From Clostridiales bacterium (GTDB lineage Bacteria > Bacillota > Clostridia > Monoglobales > Monoglobaceae): 64,000 bases of DNA. The notes under the pieces are model-generated. The model saw nothing but the letters and a program-made list of their open reading frames with translations. It did not search any database and was not told the DNA's origin. The stretch is from contig JAHZIG010000015.1 of assembly GCA_019419865.1 (NCBI GenBank), forward strand, positions 1 through 64,000. The letters run 5' to 3'. Below, piece by piece: positions 40,781 to 47,866 of this stretch (the stretch's first letter is position 1; each line of letters begins with the position of its first letter). The translations under genes and the position numbers were made by a program.

Positions 40781-41380
40781 TTGGAATATTTTGCAGCTCC
40801 GCTTCAGGAGCTTATAGAGGAGTTTGAAAAACTGCCGGGCATAGGCGCCAAGACGGCGCAAAGGCTCGCGTTTTACGTATTGAACGAGCCGAAGGAGAAG
40901 GCCGAGAAATTTGCGAACGCGATAGTCAGCGCGAAGAAAAATATATGCTACTGCGAGATATGTCAGAACTTATCGACGGAGAAGGTCTGCGCTATTTGCA
41001 ACAATCCCAACAGGGATCACAGCGTGATCTGCGTGACCGAGACGCCGAGAGACGTGCTCCAGATGGAGAGGACGAACGAATTCAGCGGCGTGTACCACGT
41101 TCTGCACGGAGCTATCTCGCCGATGGATAACATATCTCCCGACGACATCAAGATAAAAGAACTGATGAAGAGGATCGCGGAGGGCGGCGTTAAAGAGGTG
41201 ATAATGGCGACCAACCCGAATCTCGAGGGGGAGACGACGGCTATGTATATCTCCAAGCTGATAAAGCCGTTCGGCGTGAAGGTCACAAGAATAGCCCACG
41301 GCGTTCCGGTCGGCGGGGAGTTGGAGTTCGCCGACGAGGTGACGCTTTCAAAGGCGCTTCAGTGGCGGGTCGAGATATAG
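40781..41380 (+). CDS. recR: recombination protein RecR
   Basis: 199 residues from TTG 40781, chosen because AGGAGG is 7 nt upstream and the size matches the family; the in-frame start at 40742 would add 13 unusual residues. HhH region [18 protein letters not shown], zinc finger [16 protein letters not shown] (four cysteines) and Toprim domain ([33 protein letters not shown]-like AHGVPVGG). Loads RecA with RecO in gap repair. Confidence 0.95.
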   Translation: MEYFAAPLQELIEEFEKLPGIGAKTAQRLAFYVLNEPKEKAEKFANAIVSAKKNICYCEICQNLSTEKVCAICNNPNRDHSVICVTETPRDVLQMERTNEFSGVYHVLHGAISPMDNISPDDIKIKELMKRIAEGGVKEVIMATNPNLEGETTAMYISKLIKPFGVKVTRIAHGVPVGGELEFADEVTLSKALQWRVEI

Positions 41381-41390
41381 CGGCTCGCCG

Positions 41391-41415
41391 ATCCCGCGCT
41401 AAGGCGGCGGGATTT
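41391..41415 (+). terminator. weak terminator after recR
   Basis: TCCCGC pairs with GCGGGA, followed by TTTACCC only. Possibly partial. Confidence 0.35.
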
Positions 41416-41498
41416 ACCCGGGAGGATCGCGTCTAAAATATTTGACGCGGATCGATTTTGGGGATAAAAAATTTTTATAAATATATGGGAGGGAAATT

Positions 41499-41939
41499 AT
41501 GAAGAGAATAATTCTTATGTTGGCGCTCTGCGCGGTCTTTCTGTGCGGCTGTCAGACGACCGGGAGTTCTGGAGCTTCAAGTTACAGCGAAGAGTTTTCC
41601 AAGGCGCAGGAGATACGGATAGCTTCGGCGGAAGATCCGGACGATATCGAAACCTTGACGGACGACGGGGCGATCTCTGATTTTATAACGGAGCTCGACT
41701 TAGAGAGCTGGAGCCTTGAAAGCCCGCCGCGGGACGCCGAAGTTTTGGGAACCTTCGTTCTCTCGCAAGAGGAGACGGTGAAGTTTGGCGAGACGGAGAC
41801 GGACGGCGAGCTTTACGACATCTGCAAGCTTTACGCTTATCGGGAAAGTCCGTATATAACCATGGAGATCGAGGGGTTTGGAATGGATTTTAAGATAAGC
41901 GACGCCGCCGCGGAGTATTTAAACGGCTATTTTGAGTAG
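41499..41939 (+). CDS. small lipoprotein
   Basis: 146 residues behind GGGAGG. Signal sequence MKRIILMLALCAVFLCGC ends in a lipobox (FLCGC, acylated Cys18). The mature part is acidic with a Ser/Gly-rich spacer, then an alpha/beta domain with IRIASAEDPDDIETLTDDG. No known domain recognised. It is anchored to the outer membrane face. Its neighbour is another exported protein. Confidence 0.8.
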   Translation: MKRIILMLALCAVFLCGCQTTGSSGASSYSEEFSKAQEIRIASAEDPDDIETLTDDGAISDFITELDLESWSLESPPRDAEVLGTFVLSQEETVKFGETETDGELYDICKLYAYRESPYITMEIEGFGMDFKISDAAAEYLNGYFE

Positions 41940-42016
41940 ATAGAACTATAGAATATTAGAAGATTTATTGTAATAACTAAGTTTAAAAATTATATGGAAG
42001 GATAAAGAATGGATCG

Positions 42017-43999
42017 ATGGAATTAAGAATGAGAAAGGCATTTAAAGTATTTAGGACGTTTGTCGCGGCGCTGATTATTTTTTGTATCGCCGCGCCGACT
42101 GGAATTACGGCTTTCGCGGTAGACGAGTTGCCGTCGTCGTTCTGGCCGATCAACAACGCTTACGTGAGCGCCAAAGAGCGCGGCGACGACGACGGTATAA
42201 TCCGCTACGGAGAGCAGAGCATAGAGCTTTTAACGAGATATACCGAGACAAATCAGATAAGAGAGATATTGGCCTCGAGGTATTACGACGTGGCCGACGC
42301 TTACGACCGCAGAAACGACTTCGTCACGGCGGCGTATTACTATGAGAAATATATTCCGTACGGCGAATATATGGGCTGGACGGACGGAGTTATCATAGCG
42401 AGATCAAAAATATCGCAGTATACCCTGGTCGTTAAAAACTATACTGAAACCAACGTTCCGCAGGTATATTACGGCGCTAAAAACGAACCCGAGATGGGCG
42501 TTCTCTACGGAGAGGTAGTCGAGTACACAAGAGAGAACGAATCGATGGTTTTGGTATATGTAAACTATGGCGACGATCTCCCCGTATGGACGGGAGCGAT
42601 ATTTGACACGGCGCGTCAGCGAGGGATCGCTGTTGAGATTGCGCTGAATATTTTAGACGAAGGTCTCGCGGTCGGAGACATACCCAATCACAGCGATTAT
42701 ATTGAAAGAGTGACAGAACAGCTTAACCAGTACGCCGACGTGCCTATATACCTTAGAATCGGCGCGGAGATGAATATCTGGGACGACCTTGCCGATCCGA
42801 ACGAGTATATCGAAGCGTTCAGGTTTATATCGAGCTATGTTAAAGCGAACACCCAGCATGTCGCGGTCGTGTGGTCGGTGTCTCACGCTTCGAGCTGGAA
42901 TATAGATATGGAGGACTATTACCCGGGCGACGAATATGTGGACTGGGTGGGGATATCCGCCTATCTTATCAGACATTTCCAGGGACAGGAACAGCCGATA
43001 GAGCAGAGGTTCAACGATACGTTCTTTTGCTCGGGAGACGGCGCGGATCCGGTGATGGTCGTCAAAGAGACGATCGAGAAATTCGGAGAACGAAAACCGA
43101 TAATGCTCTCTGAGTGCGGGAGCGCCCACAGGACGATCTCGTCCTCGCTCGACACCGACAATACCGAGTGGGCGGAGCGGAATCTGAGGAGAATGTACAC
43201 CTATGTTCCGATGGTGTACCCTCAGGTAAAATTGATGGCGTATTTCAATATGTATTATCCGGGCGAGACGAACGTGTATACTTTGCACGATAACCCCGTC
43301 ATGGAAAACAGCTTTTTAGAGCTTACGCAGCAGAGACATTTTATCCAGAATAGATGCGGTTCACGTTCGGAAATAACTTATAAGGAAATAACGGACGGCA
43401 TGACTGTCGCTCAGACCATGCTGCCGATCTATACCTATCCGCATATATTCGGCGACGACGAACCCGAGGTATATTATTATTTAGACGGAGAATTTGCGGG
43501 TTCGAGCGCGACTTTGCCGTATTTGCAGTATCTGGATCTTTCACAGGTAAGCCTCGGCGCGCACAGTCTTGAGACCAGGGTCGTATCAAACGGCGCGCAG
43601 GTCGCAAGTCAAACGATTACGGTAAACGTAGTCGAGGACGTGACCGTTATAGTGGACGGTTCGGAGATAGAGACGGACAGCGTTCCGCTTCTGATCAACG
43701 ACAGGACGATGGTTCCGCTCAGATCGATATTCGAGGCGCTCGGCGCGGAAATTACGTGGGACGACGCGACGAGAACGGTTACCGCCAATAAGGACGGAGT
43801 AACGATCTCGCTCACTATAGACTCTCCGGTCATGTATAAAAACGAGGCGGGAGCGCAGGAGGATATAGCGCTCGATTCGCCTGCGATCATTGTAAACGAG
43901 AGGACCATGGTCCCGGCGAGAGCGGTCAGCGAAGCGCTCGGCGCCTCGGTCGAATGGGATGAAGCGGATCAAATAGTTACTATAACCTCCTCCGCATAG
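42017..43999 (+). CDS. secreted GH26-like protein with copper-amine-oxidase-N-like tail
   Basis: 660 residues. Signal peptide (residues about 5-35, FVAALIIFCIAAPTG, cleavage near AFA-VD). A helical repeat-like part (residues 40-130) is followed by a TIM-barrel with RIGAEMN (candidate acid/base Glu) and KPIMLSECG (candidate nucleophile Glu), resembling GH26 mannanases. The last about 130 residues hold two copper-amine-oxidase N-terminal-like units (NDRTMVPLRSIFEALGAE, NERTMVPARAVSEALGAS), which in Clostridia act as wall-associated modules. It probably binds or cuts cell-surface or plant mannan-type glycans. The start could also be ATG 42029. Confidence 0.75.
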   Translation: MELRMRKAFKVFRTFVAALIIFCIAAPTGITAFAVDELPSSFWPINNAYVSAKERGDDDGIIRYGEQSIELLTRYTETNQIREILASRYYDVADAYDRRNDFVTAAYYYEKYIPYGEYMGWTDGVIIARSKISQYTLVVKNYTETNVPQVYYGAKNEPEMGVLYGEVVEYTRENESMVLVYVNYGDDLPVWTGAIFDTARQRGIAVEIALNILDEGLAVGDIPNHSDYIERVTEQLNQYADVPIYLRIGAEMNIWDDLADPNEYIEAFRFISSYVKANTQHVAVVWSVSHASSWNIDMEDYYPGDEYVDWVGISAYLIRHFQGQEQPIEQRFNDTFFCSGDGADPVMVVKETIEKFGERKPIMLSECGSAHRTISSSLDTDNTEWAERNLRRMYTYVPMVYPQVKLMAYFNMYYPGETNVYTLHDNPVMENSFLELTQQRHFIQNRCGSRSEITYKEITDGMTVAQTMLPIYTYPHIFGDDEPEVYYYLDGEFAGSSATLPYLQYLDLSQVSLGAHSLETRVVSNGAQVASQTITVNVVEDVTVIVDGSEIETDSVPLLINDRTMVPLRSIFEALGAEITWDDATRTVTANKDGVTISLTIDSPVMYKNEAGAQEDIALDSPAIIVNERTMVPARAVSEALGASVEWDEADQIVTITSSA

Positions 44000-44058
44000 T
44001 AAACGCTATAGCGGACGAAAACATGGCGATCGCCGAATAAATTATTTGGAGTGTAAGT

Positions 44059-45396
44059 ATGCGTAAAAACGATATTGTAGAGATCGTTATCACCGGTATG
44101 ACGGACGACGGAGACGGAGTTGGCAGGGTCGATAACCTGGCCGTGTTCGTTCCGTATACCATCGTCGGAGAGACGGTGAGGGCGGTCATAGTAAAAGTTC
44201 TCAAGCGCTACGCTTACGGCAAGCTGATAGAGGTCGTAAGGCCGTCGGAGCATAGGATAAAGGCTGAATGCGAATATTTTTACCAGTGCGGCGGCTGTTC
44301 GCTCTGGCATATGAGCTACGAAAGCGAATGCGAGTATAAGCGTAATAAGGTCGAGGACTGTTTAAGGCGGATAGGCGGGATCGACGTCGAGGTCTCGGAG
44401 ACGGTTAAAGCGCATTTGGTCTACGGTTACAGAAATAAAAATCAGTTCCCGGTTACGCCTGACGGGATAGGGATGTACGCGAGGCGGAGCCACCGTCTTA
44501 TAAAGACCGAGGGTTGTCTTATAGCCGCCCCGTTTTGCAAGACCGTGACTGAAACGGTCGGGAAGTGGATGCATGACTTCAGCGTGACTGCGTACGACGA
44601 GAAAACCGGAGCGGGGACCGTGAGAAACGTCTATACCAGGAGCGGCGATAAAGGGATACTCGTGTGTATTGTGACCTCGGGCAAAAAATTGCCGCACAGC
44701 GCGGAGCTTAAGGACGCGCTTTTAGATACGGGTCTCGATATCGCGGGGATAGTCCAGAATATCAACCATAAAAAGACGAATACGATCTTAGGGGATAAGA
44801 CCAAGACGATATACGGAGACGGAGAGCTCGAGGACGGGATAGGCGACGTCAGATTCAAGATCTCGCCGCTGTCCTTTTATCAGGTGAATAAGGCGCAGAC
44901 GCTAAAGCTCTACGGCCTTGTGAAGGAGTTTTTGGAGCTTAGCGGCGGCGAGATCGTCTGGGATATGTACTGCGGGATAGGAACGATAGGACAGTTTATA
45001 GCAAAAGACGCGAAGAGGATCGTCGGCGTGGAGATCGTTCCCGACGCGGTGGAGAACGCCAAGGAGAACGCCGGGCTGAACGGTATCGCCAACGCGGACT
45101 ACTACTGCGGAAAAGCCGAGGAACTGGCAAGCGGCCTGCTCCAAAAATACGGCAGACCGGACGCGATAATCCTCGACCCGCCCCGCAAGGGCTGCGACGA
45201 ACAGCTGCTTAAAACCGTATGCGACAGCGGCGCCGAAAGAGTGGTCTACGTGTCCTGCAAACCGTCCACCCTCGCGAGGGATCTGAGGTATTTGGAGGAT
45301 AACGGGTATAAAACGGTAAAAGCCGTTCCGGTGGATATGTTCCCGCGCACCGCGCATGTGGAGACAATAGTGTTGCTACAACGCCGCGATACTTAG
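44059..45396 (+). CDS. rlmD: 23S rRNA (uracil-C5)-methyltransferase RlmD/RumA-type
   Basis: 445 residues. N-terminal TRAM domain (DIVEIVITGMTDDGDGVGRV), Fe-S cysteines in CEYFYQCGGC, then the SAM fold: FYQVNKAQTLKLY, VWDMYCGIGTIGQF, VEIVPDAVENAKENA, LDPPRKGCDEQ and catalytic Cys in VYVSCKPSTLARD, ending HVETIVLLQRRD. It methylates U1939-type sites in 23S rRNA. The 3' end (HVET codons) is a known target region for ICE insertion in Firmicutes, and the ICE starts right after it. Confidence 0.94.
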   Translation: MRKNDIVEIVITGMTDDGDGVGRVDNLAVFVPYTIVGETVRAVIVKVLKRYAYGKLIEVVRPSEHRIKAECEYFYQCGGCSLWHMSYESECEYKRNKVEDCLRRIGGIDVEVSETVKAHLVYGYRNKNQFPVTPDGIGMYARRSHRLIKTEGCLIAAPFCKTVTETVGKWMHDFSVTAYDEKTGAGTVRNVYTRSGDKGILVCIVTSGKKLPHSAELKDALLDTGLDIAGIVQNINHKKTNTILGDKTKTIYGDGELEDGIGDVRFKISPLSFYQVNKAQTLKLYGLVKEFLELSGGEIVWDMYCGIGTIGQFIAKDAKRIVGVEIVPDAVENAKENAGLNGIANADYYCGKAEELASGLLQKYGRPDAIILDPPRKGCDEQLLKTVCDSGAERVVYVSCKPSTLARDLRYLEDNGYKTVKAVPVDMFPRTAHVETIVLLQRRDT

Positions 45397-45555
45397 AAAT
45401 CCTTGAATTTAAGCACTTTGTGAAGCATACGGTGTTTAATTCAGAAGGAGGAAAATACCGAAATAAGGAGCTAAAAAATTATATTATCGTAAAAGTTGCG
45501 ATTGACCTGGTGTGTGGGAACACAAAAGAATAGTCTAAAAAATTGTTTATGATCG

Positions 45556-45592
45556 AAAAAGAGATGCTTTTTTTGGCATCTCTTTTTGCATA
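45556..45592 (+). terminator. intrinsic terminator at ICE left end
   Basis: AAAAAGAGATGC pairs with GCATCTCTTTTT (12 bp) around a T-rich loop; the pairing is self-complementary in both directions, so it may stop transcription both ways. The remaining gap from 45397 shows no gene, only an AAGGAGG near 45446 without a clear frame. Confidence 0.75.
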
Positions 45593-45610
45593 TATAAGGA
45601 GAATCGTATT

Positions 45611-46666
45611 ATGAAATGCTTGCTAAAATATCAATGGGTAAAGCTAATGCGTTCCCATCTTCCTCAGGGCAAGGGGGTAATGGGCTCTTGGGCTCGTCTT
45701 GCATCCCGTGCAGCATTTCGCAAAGGAACAGCCTCTTATTGCGGTTACAGTAATCCTGTAACGCCCGGTATGTGGTCTGGCGGTATCGTTGGTCTAAAAA
45801 GCATTTTAGGCGTTAGAACGCGAAAACAGGCATTAGAAATGATGGATACGCTGTCAAGGCTCGGATATATAAAGTACGAGCTGGATCCGCATACAAAAAA
45901 GCTAACTTATCTCATAACCGACTGGGTTGTTGAATGCTCCGGAGAAGAATGCATGGATGGAAATGTGTATGCTTCAAATGATTACGGTTTCCTTTGCCTC
46001 CCACGGAACATAACGCAGCGGCTTGCAGATAACAATTATATATTTGAAGAATCAGACGCATGGCTTGATTTGTGGTGCCACACGGTATTCGCAGAACAAC
46101 GCAATGCGTTTTCTTTTTTGGCGCCGACGATTCAGTATGACGATTATGGTGCCGCATTAACTCTGGAAACCCTCGGTAACCGTTGGGGTTGGGAAAAGAC
46201 AAAGGTATGGAGATTTTTTAAGAAATACGGGAATGTCTTTGCTCTGTACCGTCTCCCCGGTTCTTACGGTTGTCTGGTTTTTAATAAAATATATCCGACA
46301 CAAGCAGAGACTGTCTTGCCCACGCAGGATAAAATTGTGCGTATTTTGAATGAAATACGCATTTGCGCAAAAGGAATAAAAAAAGAGGAGTCCGATCATG
46401 CGTATATCAACAGGTTAATCGCCTGGTATAGCAAAAAAGTGATCTCCTCTATCTTATCAAATGCAGAAGAAAATCGCGTTGCACTTTTCTCCCCTATAAT
46501 ACGCGCGTATTTTTCTCAGTGTTGGAATTGTAAGAATTATAACTATGACTGCAAGGGTTATTATAATACCCCAATTGCGGAAATTAAAAAAAATCATATC
46601 CGTGGGCCATGTATGCCTGTGGATATAACAAAAATAGCAAAGGAGATTTTTATATATGAGCAGTAA
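45611..46666 (+). CDS. conserved ICE protein, winged-helix-like (351 residues)
   Basis: First ICE gene. AAGGAG precedes ATG. Residues 50-105 (SILGVRTRKQALEMMDTLSR, LGYIKYELDPHTKKL) look like a winged helix, as in replication-linked or regulator proteins of Tn1549-type elements. The late part has two pairs of cysteines (CWNCKNYNYDC). I do not recognise a defined family. The gene contains palindrome 1 (46338-46361) and overlaps the next gene by 11 nt. Confidence 0.65.
   Translation: MKCLLKYQWVKLMRSHLPQGKGVMGSWARLASRAAFRKGTASYCGYSNPVTPGMWSGGIVGLKSILGVRTRKQALEMMDTLSRLGYIKYELDPHTKKLTYLITDWVVECSGEECMDGNVYASNDYGFLCLPRNITQRLADNNYIFEESDAWLDLWCHTVFAEQRNAFSFLAPTIQYDDYGAALTLETLGNRWGWEKTKVWRFFKKYGNVFALYRLPGSYGCLVFNKIYPTQAETVLPTQDKIVRILNEIRICAKGIKKEESDHAYINRLIAWYSKKVISSILSNAEENRVALFSPIIRAYFSQCWNCKNYNYDCKGYYNTPIAEIKKNHIRGPCMPVDITKIAKEIFIYEQ
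46338..46363. repeat. ICE palindrome copy 1 (inside coding sequence)
   Basis: Perfect inverted repeat TGCGTATTT / AAATACGCA separated by 6 nt, followed by TT. A near-identical copy is at 55396-55421. Confidence 0.6.
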
Positions 46667-47291
46667 ACAGAACAAAAAAGCGATGTATAAACAGGAAGAG
46701 GATCGCATTATCGCACATTCAGAGGCGTTTATTGAACTTTTGACTAAACGCGGCATACTGGGAGATCAGATGATTGACGATGAAAAGATACGCATAGCGC
46801 AGCAGGAAAAGAAGAAAAACACATACCATAACACGCTTATGCTCTTGAAAAATTACAGAACCATCGCATGGATGCTGGAATGTTTCCCCGATTCGATTGC
46901 TGAGGAACTGGACGAGCCTTTTGAGGGATTGGATGAGTTGATTGACCGGATTGATATCGAAACGTCATTGGATAACAAAAAGCTCGAAAGTAGAATTGCA
47001 GGTATCCAAAAGTCAAGAATATTGCTTGACCGTGTGAATGAGGCTCTGACCGTTCTGAAGAAAAAGCCATCTGACGGTGAAAGACTGTATAACCTGATTT
47101 ATCAGACCTACATAACGCCTGAAAAGCTGAGTTTAACGGACCTGCTCTACCGCTTGGATCTGTCGCCGCGCCATTATTACCGGCTTCGGGAACAAGCAGT
47201 CACGATCTTATCCATCCGGCTCTGGGCTTCACCGGCAGCCGATGTGGATTTCTGGCTTGAAATGCTGACATTGCTGGAGGGATTGAACTGA
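46656..47291 (+). CDS. ICE regulator-like protein with C-terminal HTH
   Basis: 211 residues; AAGGAG 11 nt before ATG 46656. Mostly helical and charged. The C-terminal part LSLTDLLYRLDLSPRHYYRLREQAV looks like a sigma-factor region-4 or ArpU-type HTH used by phage and ICE activators. It overlaps the previous gene and stands just before the promoter at 47337 of the transfer operon, which it may activate. Confidence 0.6.
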   Translation: MSSKQNKKAMYKQEEDRIIAHSEAFIELLTKRGILGDQMIDDEKIRIAQQEKKKNTYHNTLMLLKNYRTIAWMLECFPDSIAEELDEPFEGLDELIDRIDIETSLDNKKLESRIAGIQKSRILLDRVNEALTVLKKKPSDGERLYNLIYQTYITPEKLSLTDLLYRLDLSPRHYYRLREQAVTILSIRLWASPAADVDFWLEMLTLLEGLN

Positions 47292-47336
47292 AAACGGTGG
47301 TAAATAAATTGGCACAAAATTGGCACAGCCGCGCCG

Positions 47337-47365
47337 ATGACAAGCAATTGAAACTGTGGTATACT
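47337..47365 (+). promoter_or_regulatory. promoter of ICE transfer operon
   Basis: ATGACA (47337-47342), 17-nt spacer with extended TG, TATACT (47360-47365). Two direct ATTGGCACA copies stand just upstream at 47318-47337. Confidence 0.65.
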
Positions 47366-47474
47366 GGTATCGTCCCAAAATGGGATCGGACAATAGGGAT
47401 GCCGTTTTTGAAGCAGCTTGATGCTTTGAAACGGTATTTTTTATTGCCGAAATTACAGAAGGAGGTTTTTGGGC

Positions 47475-47831
47475 ATGGTCAAACAATTGGGTAAAAGCGG
47501 CAAGCTTCAAACTGTATACTGGTCATTGGTCAGCATGGTATCTGCCGCACTCATTTCTGTTCAGCCTGTTATGGCAGACACGATTTGGGACAGGTTTTCG
47601 ACGATCATGAAGGATGTTTACGGCGAAATAGTTGCCATAAGCACCATTGTCGCAGTTACAGTTGCCGCAATTGCGCTGGTTGTCAGAATGGTATCAAGAA
47701 ACCAGCGAGCTGTTGATGAAGCTACCAGTTGGCTTAAGCGAATTGTAATCACTTGGCTTGTTTTGAACTCGCTCGGCTTTGTGGTTGCATACTTACAGCC
47801 GTTGATTTCTGGCGGAAACTACACAGGCTGA
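47475..47831 (+). CDS. Maff2/VirB2-like pilin protein
   Basis: 118 residues from ATG 47475, with GGAGG 9 nt upstream. Signal-like segment (TVYWSLVSMVSAALISV, cleavage near VMA-DT) and two further hydrophobic segments (VAISTIVAVTVAAIALVV; IVITWLVLNSLGFVVAYL) with a short basic loop. This is the size and topology of TrbC/VirB2-type pilins; in Tn1549-like elements this slot holds a Maff2 protein. Confidence 0.75.
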   Translation: MVKQLGKSGKLQTVYWSLVSMVSAALISVQPVMADTIWDRFSTIMKDVYGEIVAISTIVAVTVAAIALVVRMVSRNQRAVDEATSWLKRIVITWLVLNSLGFVVAYLQPLISGGNYTG

Positions 47832-47866
47832 GAACAAGCGGTCAGGCAGGACGGAGGTGATGAAAT

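Noticed and set aside
42017..42031. Choice between ATG 42017 and ATG 42029 for the GH26-like gene
   Set aside because: Spacing to GGAAGG is long for both; no decision possible, both leave a good signal peptide.
47318..47337. TTGGCAC direct repeats considered as a sigma-54 promoter
   Set aside because: The required TTGC(A/T) at -12 is not at the right distance; a normal sigma-A promoter follows directly.
47297..47494. 65-residue frame upstream of the pilin gene
   Set aside because: It contains the transfer promoter and overlaps the ribosome-binding site of the true gene at 47475.
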